From Cyanophora paradoxa (lineage: Eukaryota > Glaucocystophyceae > Cyanophorales > Cyanophoraceae), in assembly GCA_004431415.1 (NCBI GenBank), contig QPMI01000405.1, forward strand, positions 1 to 35,141: 35,141 nt of DNA. Reading direction: 5' to 3'. Shown here in pieces: positions 1 through 11,646 of the stretch. Numbering within the stretch: the first letter of the stretch is position 1; each line of letters starts with the position of its first letter. Under the pieces are notes generated by a model. The model searched no databases. It was given only the letters and a program-made list of their open reading frames with translations, and had not been told where the DNA came from. The position numbers and the translations under genes are program-made.

Positions 1-494
1 CTAGAGCGATAACTTGGCACCGAGCGGGCGCAACTTGCGGCAACCTGCAGCTGGCACAGCCTAGGCCTGCAGCTGGCAGCAATCAATGGTGCCCGCGCCT
101 GGACCACCATGGCCAGCGCAGGCGTGGGAGGCCAACCATATGCATCCCGCCGAGCGCGCGGGACCTGAGCTCGAGCCTGAGAAAAACGTGGACGATATCA
201 ATGAGCCCACTGCAGCGGTCGTCGAGCTCGGCCTCGACTCGGACGCAGCTGCGCATGCGCGCCGCTTGCAATTGACGAGGTCATCAACGCTGGTCATAGG
301 GCCGCCGGGATCCGGAGGCCGCAGCTGGTCATGGCGCGCGCGAGCGGCTGTGGAGTGACGCGGAGGCGGCGCCCGCCCCTGCGCTGGCCGCCGCGTGCGC
401 CGCTTTCTGCCCGCGGTGCGCCGCCGCGCGCGCCCCTCTTTGAGCAGACGACCGCGCCCGCCACCCGCTGACTGACGAAGACGCGGGCAGGCTG

Positions 495-3400
495 GTGCTG
501 GGGCACTGCCGCGGAAGACGGCTGCGTGAGACGTGCGAGGCAGTCGTGGCGCTGCTGGACCTGGCGGGCTTCTCCGACCTGGTCGCAAAGTGCAGCGCCG
601 GCGAGAGCGACATGGAGCAGCTCTTCGACGCCATCAACAGCTGCTTCCGCGCCGAGATCGAGCTTCTCGAGGGCCCGCCCCCGCCCCGCACGCCACGCCC
701 TACCCAGCCCCCACGGCCGATCGCGAGTGCCGGCGCCTAGGCCTGACGCGCCGGCAGAGTACGGAGCGGACGTCCTGTCCTTCCTTGGCGACGCCTCCTC
801 GCGATCTGGCCGGTCGAGCCGCACGTGGACGAGCCCGGGAGCACGGGCGCGCCCCTCGTCGGGGCAGTCGACGCCGGGACGGAGGGGGATGGCGACTCGG
901 AGGGGCGTCTCGCGGCGGCCCTGTCGCTGCGCGCCGCCACCGCCGCGAGTGCGCGCTGCGGGTGCGTTAACGTTCGATCCCGATCCCAGCCTAGCCGCGC
1001 GGCTCGCGATCGAGTGCTTTCGCGCGGCGCGGCCGACTTTAATTTCGAATTCATGTTAAAATTTTGAGTCGAATAGTGCTTTAATTACAATTTTCTCGAT
1101 AATTTCAGGAGTAATAGAGTTCATTTTCTCCTTGCGATAGACTTATGGAAAAGATATATCGTTGGGGCGCCGGCGGGTGCAGGTGCAGGAGCGGTTCGCG
1201 GCGGGGGTGGCGAGGGGCATGAGGCTGCGGTGGCCCTCTCCGCGGGGCCCCTGCGCCTCTGCGTCGGCGGCATCGGCGGCACCGCACTCGCCGAGAGCCG
1301 ACCCGCTTCCCGCACCTCCAAGCAGCCGGCGCCGGCGTCGTATCCGCATCTTTGGGCTCGGCCGCGGCCGCGGCGGCGGAGACTCGGAAGCGCCCTCAGG
1401 GGCCACCCTCCGCAACCCCGACGGGTCGGCCGTGCCCGGGTGCGCCTGCGACGCTGCCGCGGCCCTCAGCTGCTAGCGCTCCCGCTGAGCACGCGGGCGG
1501 CAGGCGGATGGTTTTCTTTGTGAAGGCGCGGCGGTGACAGAGGCTGGCGACGCCCTTGGCGACATCGCCCCGGGTCCGCAGGCCTAGGCCCTTCGCCCCC
1601 ACCTCGCCCCACCCCGGCCCACCCCGCCAGCGCCTGACGCGGCTCGGCTCCGGGCGGCAGGCAAGTCGTGCTCTGCCCCTCGATAATCGAGCACATCCCG
1701 CGGTCGGCGCTGCTGCCCGCTAACCGCAGCATGCGGCGCGAGACCGTGCGGCGAGAGGCACTGCAGCGCGAGCAGTCCTCTTCCCCACGACTCCCCGCTT
1801 GCGATCGCACAGCGGCGCCGACTCTGCGGGGGCGGCCGCGGCACTCGCACTCGCCCTCGTCGTCGGCCCGACGGCCGGCGCGCCCCTCGCCGACTACTGC
1901 CGCAACGTTTTGGGCGTCCCCTCCGGTCCGCGCCCCTTTCTTGCCGCCCCGGACGCACGCCGCGGCCGGCCTCCAGCCCGGGGCGGACTTTGACGGGGCG
2001 GCCGGGCAGGGAGCCTGGCGGGGCGGCTGCGGGAGGCGGCGCCGCCGCTGGAGACCCCCGAGCAGGTCGCCCTCGCATCCCTCTTCGTCCCCTACACGGC
2101 AAGCGCCGTTCCGGGATCCGCCGCTCGCGCCCCCGGACGAGCTTCGACTAAGGGGAGGCGCGGGGGCGCGCGCAGGTTCGGGCGCGGCTGAACCAGATCG
2201 CGAGCCTCGGGCCGTCGACCCCGCCCGCTACCTCGCCGAGTTCCGCCCGTGCGCCGTCCGAGCCGTCTGAGCGCTGCGCTGCGCCGCGCCGCGCCGCCCG
2301 CTGAGCTCGAGCGCGGGTCAGGTCTCGGTGCTCTTTGGCTCTCTCAAGATAGCGGTGGAGGAGGAGGGCGGGCCGGAGGGCGCCGCGCCGCGGGCCGTGC
2401 AGCGCGCCGTCCGGACGGTGCAGGCGCTGCTCTACGCACACCAGGGCTCCCTCCGCCAGATCGTCCTTGACGGTGCTGCCCCCGCCCCGAGCCTTATCTC
2501 GCCCGCAGCGACGCCTCTGCAGACAAGGGCCTCGTCGTGATCGGCGTCTTCGGGCTGTACCCCATCTCGCACGAGGGTGGGCCGGCACAGCCGCTCCGCT
2601 GCACTCCGATGCACAAAGGCCTCGTCTCATGCCCCCCCGCCCCACGCCCCCCGCCCCCAGACGACGCGGCGCGGAGCGCGCGTGTGCATTGGACGTGCGG
2701 GAGGCGATGGAGGCGGCCGGCGTCGCCTGCGCCATCGGCCTTGCCACGGGCCTCGCCTTCTGCGCCTTCGTCGGAGACCCCGCCACCCGCTGGTGCCCCG
2801 CTCTCTACAAACGTTCCCGCCCTACGCGCACACGAGTTGGCCGCGCAGCGAGTTCTCGTGTTCGGGAACGCGGTGAACCGGGCGGCGCGGCTCATGGGCA
2901 AGGCTGCCGTCTCCGGCGCCGGCGTCCTCGCCGATGGCGAGACCCGCGCCGCCGCGTGCGCCCCGCCCCCCCCCCCCGCCGACATCGCGCGCCGATCGCG
3001 GTCGACGCCGGTGAGCGGCGCAGGGGCAGCAGGTCGAGATGGATGCGGCGGGGGAGTACCACCTGAAGGGTATCCCGGGCCCCACGGCGGCGCACCGGCC
3101 GCTACGAGTGCGGGCGGGCTGCGGGGCAGACGCAGCCGGGCGCCCTCCATAGCCCTCGGGCAGGCGCCGGAGGTTCTCTACGGGCGCGAGGAGGAGCTCG
3201 CGTCCTCCGGGGGCTCCTCGAGGCCCACGCGGCCCCCCCGCCACCCCCCACGTGAACGCGCCTTCGCCGCCCCTCTCGCCCCTCGAGGATGGCCCGATCT
3301 GCCCTGGCCCCCAAGGCGCCGAAAGGGCCCGCTACGGCGCCGCGCCCGCCGTCGCTGGTGGTGGCTGCGGGGGACACGGGCCTCGGGAAGTCGGCGCTCG

Positions 3401-6400
3401 CGCGGGCGGCGGCGGGGATGGCGGCCGTCGGCTGGCGCGCCGCTGCCACCGCCGCGCTGTCGACGCAGCGCCAGCCGCTCGCCGCGTGGCGGCCCCTCCT
3501 CGCGGCCCTCTTCCCGCAGGGCATCCTCGAGGCGCGCCCGGCGGCCCCGCCCGCCTGCCGGGCATCCGCCCTTGCGTCCGTGCACGTGTGCGCGCTCCTC
3601 ATGGGTCGCAGGCGGGCCCGCTGGCGCTGGAGGACACGAGCCTGGACCCCGCCGTCGTGGCGGATCTCGAGGGCCTCCTCCCTCCCGCCCCGCCCCGAGC
3701 CCGCGCCGGCGCCATCGACATCGCTCCCCAAGCCCGTCTCCAGAAGGCGCCCTTCCCTGCACTGGATTCCAGCCTCCCCGCCCCTGCTGAGGACGCCGGA
3801 CCCCTCAGCCCGCCTTCCGAGGGGGCGCAACGCCGTACGATCGCGAATTTGAAGCGCGTCCGCGAGCGGCGAACGACGCGGCTTCAGCTCCCAGATGTGC
3901 CAGCGGAAGTGCGCGCGGCGCAGCTGCGGGCGGCCGTCGTGCGGCTCGTCCTCTCCCGCGCCACATCCCGGCGGCCCCTCCTCGTCGTCTTCGAGGGCGC
4001 GCCGCCCGTCCGACCGCGTCAGGCCCTGCCGCGCCTCACGCCGCCGCAGACGTGCACCTGGCGGACAGCCAGAGCCAGGCGGCGCTGCTGCGGCTCGCCG
4101 AAGAGGCGGCGGAGAGCCCCGCGACGCGCCTCCTGCTGCTCGTCACCTGTCGCCGGCCTGGCGGCGGGGCGGCGGCGGCGGAGCCGGACGGGGCGGACCT
4201 TTTGGCGAAGCTGGCCGCTGTGCCCGGACAGCGCTGGCTTGAGCTGCAGCCGCTGGACTGCGAGACGGTCGCGCGCCTCGCCTGCGCCCGCATCGGCGCC
4301 GCCTCGCTGCCCGCTGATGCCGCCACCTTCATTGGTCCGCCGCGGGGCGCAGAGGGCGCGCCGGGCGGCCGCAAAACCGCAGAGCCGCCTGACGGGTCTC
4401 GGGGCACTCGCAGCGAGCGAGTCGGGCGGGGTGCCTTTCATCGCGGCGGACCTGGCGGAGAGGCTGCGGGAGGAGGGGACCCTCTGCGTCGACACCGCGA
4501 CGGGTGCCTGCACCGTGGCGCGGCCGCTCCACAACCCGCGGCCCTCGGACGGCCTCCGCTCCGCCCTCCTCTGGCGCCTCGACCGCCTCGGCCCCTCGCA
4601 GCTCTTCACCGTCAAGGTCAAGGCTCCCCCCCCCCCCCCCCCCCCCCCCCCCTCCCCCCCCGCGCCGCCTGCCGACGCGCCCCGCATGCACAGCTCGCCA
4701 GCATCGTTGGCATGCGTTTCAGCGCCGAGGAGGTCGCCGCTAATGCTGTGGGCTTGGACCGAGGCCAGCGCTGACAGGGACGCGGCGGCAGGTGGCGGCC
4801 ATCTTGCCGCATCTGCAGGGCGGGAACGGCGTTCGGTCGGCGGAGGCGCTGCGGGCGGCGGCGAGGTCGCTCGCGGGGGATCTGGCGGCACTGTGCGGGG
4901 CGGGCATCTTGCGGGAGACGGTGTACGAGGCGGCCGCGGGCGAGACGTTCGAGTTCGCGCTGTCTCCCATGCGCGAGGTCGTGCACGGCCTCCTCCCCGT
5001 CGCCGAGCGCCGCCGCCTGCACCGCGCCTTCGCCCAGTTCCTCGAGGAGTGCGAGCGGGAGCTCGACGCGGCCAGCCGTGCGAGTGACGGCGCGACGGCG
5101 GGGCGGCCTTCATCGAGGCCGGCCGACGCTGAGGGCTCATCGTCCGGCCTGGACGGGGCGGCGGCTGAGCTGCTCGCGTACCACTGGACGGCGGCAGAGG
5201 AGCCGGGCCTGGCGCTGCCGTACCTCGAGCGCTGCGCAGCGGCCGCCCTCGACAGCTTCGCCAACTCTGAAGCCGAGCACATGTACAGCGACCTGCTCGC
5301 CCGGTACCCCGGCGCCTCGCCTTTCCGGCGCGCCGGCTGGCTCGCTGGCCTCGCCGAGGTGGGCAGCCGCACGGGCCGCTACCCCTCCGCCGTAAAGCAC
5401 TGCCGCGAGGCCCTCGCGCTCCTGGGCGTGCGGATCCCCTCGTGCGTTTTCCCCTGGATCTTGCCCTTGCCCTTGCCTTGCCATCTTTTCCCCCTTTGTC
5501 CTCCCTCCCCCCCCCCCCCCCCCTCTCTCATCTGAGGCGCCTCAGGAGCCGTCTGGGCGTCTGGGGGACGATCATGCTCATGGCGGTGCAGGCAAGGCTG
5601 CGGCCTCCGCCGAGCCTCGCCAACTCCTCACCCGAAAAGCTGGCCGCGCGCTGCGGCACACGAAGTTCAAGGCAGGAGGACGCTCGAGACGTCGCTATCG
5701 CAGACTTGTTCATGATTCTACGGCAAGCCACGGGGCACAGCGGGGACGGCGCCCTGTTCCTCTACAGCGCCTTCGGTCTCTGGCGCCACGCGCAGGATCC
5801 GGAGCGCAGCCCCGGGCCCCGCTACCTCGCCATCGCTTCCGCGCTGGTCGTGCGTGCCAATTATAAATATAGCTGCACATAGCCCTGCCAACTCTGCCCC
5901 GAACGCGTCTTGCAGGCCAGCAACATGACCTTTCTCTTTCCAAGGAACCGCTCCCTCGCCACTGCATACGCGAAGTTCGGCTTCGTAAGTCCATCCCCCT
6001 CCACTCCCTGCTTCCCCCCCCCTCTCCTCCCCCCTTCGCGCCCCTTGCCCTCCGCTGCACAAACTGATCGAGGGGTGCGCAGAAGCTCGGGAGTGACACG
6101 TGCACTGGGGCGTACGTCTCTCCGATGCACCGGGCCGTGTCAGTCGCGCTCTTTGCCGCCGGAGAGCACGAGGAGTGCAGCCGCGTCTGCGATCTCTACG
6201 CCGACGCTGCCCTGAGGATGGCGCGCCCCGCGCCGCGTCGCGGGCCCTCGAGCTCCACTCCGAATAGCACATCATCGCGCAGCGTACACTGACGCCCTGC
6301 GCCCTTCGCAGCACGTGCGGCGGGACGTGCTGGAAGCGTTTTCGTTCCGGTTTCTGTGCCACTTGCGGACAAGGGCTCGCCCGCCATCCTCGACCACATT

Positions 6401-7999
6401 GCATCCTGCATCCAGGCGCGCAAACATTAACCGCACTGCGGGTTTCGGCTTGTATATCTTTTTTGGCCCGACTAACACGCGCATTCTCGCGATCGACGTC
6501 GGCAGGCGGCGCTGGAAAAGACGGCGCGGGACCGCGAGCTCTCCAATGAGGTCATCACAGTCGTCTCCACGGTGAGCTGAAGGCCGCTGGGCCAGGCCAG
6601 GCCAGCTTTTCTAGGTCGACTGAAAAACGTGTCCTAATGTAACTGCACGAAAAATGTTTTCTAAAAACGAGACGCGCCCGCGGCAAATTTGCTCTAGATC
6701 TAGATCTGCTTCACTCCGCGCGCGAGCGAGCGTGCAATTTGCAAGCGAGCGTTTCTTGCCTGCTTACGCATCAACGCGTCGGCGGTCTTGGCAGGCGTCG
6801 CTGGTGTTCATTCGCCTCCTACAGGGCCGGGCGCGTGAGGCCCTCGAGGTGCGCCTTCAAATTCCCTCTCCTCCCCCGGCCCTTTTCTCGAGGGGGACGT
6901 CCTTCGAATTCGCGGGAGCTCACAGCGGCGCAGGTAGGGGAGGAGTTCTACCGCGCGCGTTTCAGCGGCGGCTTCGTTTCGGTGGCGGCTTTCAGCCGAG
7001 CGTTCTTCCTCGCCGGCCACTCCCGGGCGCTCCTTTCCGGCTTCGGGCCCCACGCGCCCGCCCCGGGCAGCGCCCTCTCCGCCGTCCAGGCAGGCCCGAA
7101 TATTAATGCTTCCCGAGCACTGCGACACGTTCTGTCACGCATTGAGCTCGAGTCCGCTGCAGGTTGCGCGGCAGGCCGTCGAGCTTCAAATCAGCGATCG
7201 CACCAATCTGGCCAAACTCATAGGGGTGCGCCCTCGCACCCTCTGGATCCCTCGACTTGCGCTGCGCACCCTCTTGATCCGTCGCTTATCGCTTGACCGA
7301 CATCCATGGCCAGCCCGACGTCGTGTGCGAGGCTGCGACGGTGCTCTTCGTCGCGTGGCTCGTGTCGGCCGCCCCCGCCGCGCGCTCGCACCCGGCGGCC
7401 CCCTTCGCCCGCCTCTACCCCCTGCCGGACGCCGCCTCTGCGCCGCCGGCGCCGGCGCCGGCGCCGGCGGTCGGCCCGGCGAGTTGGTCGCTCTCCTGGA
7501 TGCCGCCGCCCGCAACGGCACGCAATGGAACGAAGCGGTGCGTGCCTTTCGATTTTGTTTTAATTTCTCTACCCGCCCCCTCGCGGCGTCGACCGCGGCG
7601 CAGGCGGCGGGCGCCGCGGCGGTCCTGGAGGGCCTCGCTCTGAGCGCGCGCGGCGCGGTGCGGGCGGCGCGCGAGCGCTTCCTCGCGGCGGCCGCGCTGG
7701 GAGGCTGGACCGCCCCCGACCCGGCTCCGGCGCCGCGTCGCCCCCGCGACTGCGCCCTCGGGCTGCTCTTTGCGGCCTTCCACACGGGTGCCCCGCCGGC
7801 GCCTGGCCCGGCGCCGCCTGCCAGCACGGGGCCCGCGCCCAAGCCGCAAAGCCTGAGGCGTCTCGAGCGGGCCGAGCGGCCGGGGCCGGAGCTTCTGAAG
7901 GCAAGCCGGGCGGAGCTGCTGGCGGCGGCCGAGCGTTGCTTCGGGCTCTACAGCGACGCCATCGGTGGCCGCATAGCCCGCGAGGCCGCCCGTATCTAA
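495..7999 (+). CDS. Multi-exon soluble-type (ADCY10-like) adenylyl cyclase with AAA/NTPase and helical-repeat tail
   Basis: A large intron-rich host gene. The order of parts is that of soluble adenylyl cyclase: a first class III cyclase domain (metal-binding Asp in LLDLAGF near 556, second Asp in FLGDA near 787), a second cyclase domain (VFGNAVNRAARLM near 2856, the Asn-x3-Arg catalytic pair), an ATPase module (Walker A GDTGLGKS near 3371), and a long alpha-helical tail ending at TAA 7997-7999. Known family role: making cAMP from ATP, often tuned by bicarbonate or calcium. The exact start is not resolved; an ATG at 86 opens an in-frame leader that may be an upstream exon. Exon frames are clear only in blocks. 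At least one host exon (near 790-800) needs one extra base to continue, like the viral genes. Other nucleotide cyclases with AAA modules are possible, but both cyclase halves plus the tail favour the ADCY10 type. Confidence 0.72.
526..1000 (+). other. Exons for cyclase domain C1
   Basis: The first exon block encodes ETCEAVVALLDLAGFSDL and continues to about 671. The following exon starts near 758 and encodes YGADVLSFLGDA; with one missing base supplied near 790 it continues as LLAIWPVEPHV. The two aspartates of class III cyclases that bind metal are both present. The intron between them appears to start with GC rather than GT (GAGG then GCCCGCC) and ends in AG near 757. An AT-rich stretch at 1035-1110 lies in the intron after this block. 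Confidence 0.6.
2315..3115 (+). other. Exons for cyclase domain C2
   Basis: Exon pieces encode QVSVLFGSLKIAVEEEGG (about 2318), DKGLVVIGVFGLYP (about 2524), EAMEAAGVACAIGLATG (about 2701), FVGDPATR (about 2767), VFGNAVNRAARLMGKAAVSG (about 2856) and VEMDAAGEYHLKGI (about 3036). This is the order of the second class III cyclase domain of soluble adenylyl cyclases. The NAVNRAAR string holds the transition-state Asn and Arg. Short GT-AG introns separate the pieces, for example around 2790-2848. Confidence 0.6.
3150..4780 (+). other. Exons for the NTPase (AAA-type) module
   Basis: The block opens with APEVLYGREEELASL (about 3166), a typical lead into AAA modules behind cyclases. Walker A is GDTGLGKSALARAAAG (about 3371). 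The Walker B region is split by an intron: LLVVFE ends near 3995 and DVHLADSQSQAALLRL starts near 4050, giving E-D-V-H-x-A-D. The best junction again uses a GC donor. Further on, LDRLGPSQLFTVK joins across a cytosine-rich intron to LASIVGMRFSAEEVAANA near 4699, matching the conserved string after the ATPase core in ADCY10 relatives. Confidence 0.58.
4626..4661. repeat. Poly-C intron tract
   Basis: C27, one T, then C8, inside the intron between FTVK and LASIV of the cyclase gene. A second pure C run of 17 lies at 5507-5523 in another intron of the same gene. Both sit upstream of an AG acceptor, so C-rich tracts may take the place of the usual polypyrimidine tract in this genome. Confidence 0.8.
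4780..7999 (+). other. Exons for the helical-repeat C-terminal tail
   Basis: A run of helix-rich exons: AELLAYHWTAAEEPGLALPY (about 5164) and SEAEHMYSDLLARYPG (about 5269); LGVWGTIMLMAVQARL (5555-5602) onward to ALVV near 5848; ASNMTFLFPRNRSLATAYAK (5913-5984); MHRAVSVALFAAGEHEECS (6083-6230); LEKTARDRELSNEVITVVST (about 6510-6570); LVFIRLLQGRAREALE (about 6801-6850); VGEEFYRARFSGGF (about 6936); VARQAVELQISDRTNLAKL (about 7163); and a last exon to 7999. Introns show clear borders such as GTGCGTGCC..TTGCAG (5849-5912) and GTAAGTCC..GCGCAG (5985-6082). The pattern resembles the TPR-like tail of soluble cyclases. Confidence 0.5.
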
Positions 8000-8703
8000 G
8001 CTTGCATTCAAATGATTGATTATGAGCGCACTGCGTCAACCGTTGAACTTCTAATTATTTTGGACGATCCCCACTTCTTCTCTATTTTTCAAGTCACTGC
8101 AGCTGGCATGGCTCAATTAATATTATCAAGTGCACCGTGGCGCAGCCTGGCAGGATGGATAGAGCACTGCGACATTTCTCGCGATTGAATCGTGAGATTA
8201 TTATCTAATATGCTTAAGCTTACAATGAAGACGCTCATGATCAACCCGATCGCGATCGATATCCCGACCGAGGCCTGCATGGCCCAGCGCTATCATAGTA
8301 TCGATATTCATATGAGTCCTGGAACTTGGAAGATATCACGATCATGGCTTCGCGCCGTCTTGGCCCGGCCGCGATTTTCGCGCCGGGGGTGCAAGGGGGC
8401 CCGGGGGAACCGGGATCTAATGAAAGAGTCCTAGTGGCACGCACATGCGCGCGGCAGAACGACCCCGGCCCAGTGCGCGCGGGAGGTCGAAGACTCGAAG
8501 TGTAAAGATAATCACAGATTATGATTGAAAAAATAGAAAAAGCCCGATAAGCACACGCTGCGATCAAGTCGATTAAAAAAAAGACTCAATGAAAGGCCAG
8601 ACTCAGCGCACACTATATCAAAGATTGTTCTGGAGCCAAAAAACGCTGTGCATCAACTCTGTTCGCACAGCCTACCGCTAATTATATAACCCTGAACAGC
8701 TGG
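8000..8703. other. Intergenic stretch between convergent host genes
   Basis: No convincing coding signal. It is lower in GC than its surroundings and has several AT-rich blocks (8050-8130, 8190-8230, 8510-8600). It lies between the stop of the cyclase gene (plus) and the stop of a minus-strand gene, so it probably holds both 3' untranslated regions. Confidence 0.5.
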
Positions 8704-9262
8704 CTAAAAGATGATGGTGCTGTCTGCAGATCTAGAGGGCTCGCCGTAAACATAGGCGATCCAGGCCTTCTGGAGGGGATCGGGGCGGAAGTCGACCTTG
8801 GGGATGAGCGGCAGCCAGCGGCGCCGGTCCTGAAGAGAGCCGTCTTGCAAGAGCATGGTGAGGCGGCCCGCCGCCTCGAGCGCCCGCAGAGCCGCGCGGC
8901 TGGCGCGCTGCTCGCACCCGCCGCGCATCTGGTAGACAAGGTCTTGAATTTCGACGTCCGCAAGGCTGGCGTCGCGCAGGCGCTCGACGACCCCCTCGTG
9001 GATCCGGAGGTCCTCGATCGCAGGCCTTCATCATGAACAGACATCAGCTATGGGCGATGCACTTCAATCAAACTGCGCGCACCCGACAAATTTAAAGCGA
9101 ACGACGAAGCGATCCTGCCGCCCAGCCGCGAGTGCGTCGACGGTCGCTAAAGCGAAGGCGACGGTTTGCTCGCGCATGGCCATGGGGGGGAAGCCAGCCC
9201 GGTCGGGGAGCTCGCGGACGAGGATGAGCAGCGCTAGCGGCTTCACCGCTTGCGCCGCACGC
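8704..9262 (-). CDS. Terminal exons of an unrecognised host gene
   Basis: The last exon, about 9022 down to the stop at 8704-8706, encodes an amphipathic helical stretch (EGVVERLRDASLADVEIQDL) followed by RWLPLIPKVDFRPDPLQKAW. A preceding exon is likely at about 9262-9086, encoding PLALLILVRELPDRAGFPPM and FVVRF, with a GT donor just after it. The reading frame is open, low in repeats and uses ordinary residues, unlike shadow frames in this GC-rich DNA. I do not recognise the protein. Upstream exons were not resolved. Confidence 0.4.
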
Positions 9263-9729
9263 GCTCCGTCCGCGTTGCAATTGTTGAAATTGGCCGCGCT
9301 CCGCGCGCGCGCAGCACGAGTGCCGGGCAGCGTGCTCGGCTGCGGGCAGCGGCGCGCGCCTCCGGTTCTGCGCATGCGGTGCAAGCTCGATGCAGTGAAA
9401 AGTAGTCCAGGCGGCACGGGTACCGTGCGGCGTACGGCGCAGTGCGAGGAAGCCGAAATCTAGATCTAGAGGAGACATGTACAGCTAGGGAGCTCGAGAA
9501 GTGCTTGCCAATGTTGCCATGCATATGCAAAACCGCCGCGTGACGCAGCGCACCGCCGCGCGAGCGAGAGGCTGCGCCGAGAGCCCAGATCTAGAGGAGT
9601 GATCATGAGAGCGAAGTTGGTTTTCCCCTCGAAAACCAGTTTTCGCGAGTTCGAGAGAGCTCTCGCGAGCTCGACTTTGACGCTCGAAAGTCGAAGGCTG
9701 ACCGGTCCACCGAGCCAATTTGCAATCCG

Positions 9730-10143
9730 ATGATCGGAATGCGAATAAGCCCCTTTTTTCCCGTGTTGCATACTGGCCCTCGAGCTCGGAAACGGCCTCA
9801 TAGAAAAATTTTGGCTGAAGCGAGGGAACGGGAAGCAAGCTGGGAGAAGCCCTTCGGTCTTCTTCCCCCCTTGCAATCACGATCATGGCTTAGCTGGAGG
9901 GAGCGCTGGAAGATGCAAATGGATCCGGAGCGCTGGAGGACGCTGTTGTTCGACTGGACGAATCTCTTCCATCGGGCAGCGAGATCGAGATCTAGAGGGC
10001 GAGGCGGGGTACGGAACGGAGTGGTGGCCATGGTTGCAAAATTAATTGCGCGTGCATACCCGGACCCCCTCGTCCTCGTCAGAGGAGAGGCGTCGGGGCA
10101 CGAGCGTTTCGAGGACCTTCCCGTCCTGCCCGTGGCGCGCTAA
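9730..10143 (+). CDS. Possible host exon or small ORF, 137 aa
   Basis: An open frame encoding WKMQMDPERWRTLLFDWTNL and, further on, LIARAYPDPLVLVRGEASGH. The composition is protein-like in its second half. The opposite strand is also open here, and neither frame can be chosen with confidence. No recognised domain. The stretch 10144-10540 is equally ambiguous, open on both strands (for example GVPQLERLFLEGPDRLGDPL on the minus strand). Confidence 0.25.
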   Translation: MIGMRISPFFPVLHTGPRARKRPHRKILAEAREREASWEKPFGLLPPLQSRSWLSWRERWKMQMDPERWRTLLFDWTNLFHRAARSRSRGRGGVRNGVVAMVAKLIARAYPDPLVLVRGEASGHERFEDLPVLPVAR

Positions 10144-10872
10144 ACCGGCGGCCCCGCGCTGGCGCCGCATGCCCAGGGGCGCGGCGGACCGCCGGCGTAC
10201 TTGTTGGGCGAGGCGCGCGAGGAGAGGCGCAGCACAAACGCGCCCGAATCCTGCTTCGAATTCGCTGTGGCCATCCTCTATATAGCTAGATCTGCTGCGC
10301 CGCCTGCGCGCGCGCAAGTCGGGCGGCCATGCCGGCCACACACGTACGGCCCGCGGGGGATGACCGGGGCGGGCGGGGCCGGGCACCTCAAATGTGAGGA
10401 GGGGGTCGCCGAGGCGGTCCGGGCCTTCCAGGAAGAGCCGTTCGAGCTGCGGTACCCCGCGGGCTCGGCCCCGGGGCCGGGGCGGGCAGGTTTTGCAGGA
10501 GTCGCGGCGCGCGGGGCGGGGACCTGCAGCTGGCGGTAGATCTAGATTTAATTGCGCGCGCGACGGGCACGAGCCAGAAGCTGAATGAGCGGAGCTGATC
10601 TGCCGTGTATACGTAGGACTCCTGCTGCGGAAGCTCCGCTGCAGACTCGCAATCGGCACCGCGCCAACGTGGGTCCAGCAGTACTAGTTCCGGCAAGAAG
10701 CTCCGTGGCACGTGCACCGCACCGATATTGGTGGTGATGATCTAGCCTAGCTATATATATAGTAGAGGAATTCGGTGTACAGCTGGCACCCTTCTCCAAA
10801 TCCTATGGCCCCGCCCTCGAGCTCGTCTCAACCTCGTATACTAGCTCATTTAGCTACTAGTATATACTAATG

Positions 10873-11136
10873 TACCGTGTAACAGGAAAATACCAGATCG
10901 GAAATTAGTGGATCGTAAAACTTGGCCCTTTCACCGGCGAAATACTGGAGCCCGAAATTAGTGGATCGTAAAACTTTCAGGCTTGTATGGGGCGGTAATT
11001 TGGGGGGTACTGTATGAGGCCGCGTCCCATAAGAGAATTAGTGGAGCTCGAAATTAGTGGACTGAGTCGAAAGTTTGGTCCACTATTTTCCGGCTCCACT
11101 AGTTATCAGCATCCAGTATTATCCTGTTACACGGTA
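10873..11136. mobile_element. MITE-like element 1 with terminal inverted repeats
   Basis: The left end reads TACCGTGTAACAGGAAAATA. The right end, reverse-complemented, reads TACCGTGTAACAGGATAATA, and similarity continues to about 28 bases with three mismatches. The outermost bases are TA at both ends, which fits a TA target-site duplication around an element starting CCGTGTAACAG. Inside, the string GAAATTAGTGGA recurs (about 10901, 10953, 11049). There is no coding capacity. At about 264 bp with TA borders it suits a non-autonomous Tc1/mariner-type element; other TIR families are possible. Confidence 0.6.
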
Positions 11137-11646
11137 GGCTAGCTCAGCCTAGCGCCGGCTAGCGGGCCAGTAGTAGCGGCCTGGTGGGACAGGTGGCAGG
11201 TCTGGGACTCTGGGCGCGGGCAATTAACCCCGGGCATTTCGGCTGTGACGGCGACGTCGATAAGCTGTCAGCCCGAGCATGCATATGATAAAAAAAGCCG
11301 GTACGAAATTACGGGTACGTGATCATGAAGCCCCTAAGCGCGGTTCGCACCCTTCGGCTTCACGATAAGTGGTCGTCGGATCCGGAGGCTGTCGCGATCG
11401 GACGCTCCGAGTAGCTCCAAAGAGGAGGACGGTTCTTAAAACACGGGGTACCGAGTTTCCGCTGGGGCGGTGCCGCGGCGCCGCCCGAAGCTTAAGAAGG
11501 CCCTTATAATTACTAGTAGAGTCTGCCAGGCTTGAGGCTTAGAGCCTTAGACCTGCGCGGCTTATATATAATATCAATTAAGCTTGCACTGCGGCCGGGC
11601 AGGCAAGCCCTTGACCCAAGCCCTTGAGCCGGGCTGAGAATTTGTT

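Noticed and set aside
1-490. Minus-strand long Arg/Pro-rich frames over the cyclase gene
   Set aside because: Compositional shadows of GC-rich coding DNA on the other strand; no domain pattern.
8138-8210. tRNA A-box lookalike TGGCGCAGCCTGG, possible SINE head
   Set aside because: No B box at the expected distance and no cloverleaf; a tRNA-derived remnant cannot be excluded but is not supported.
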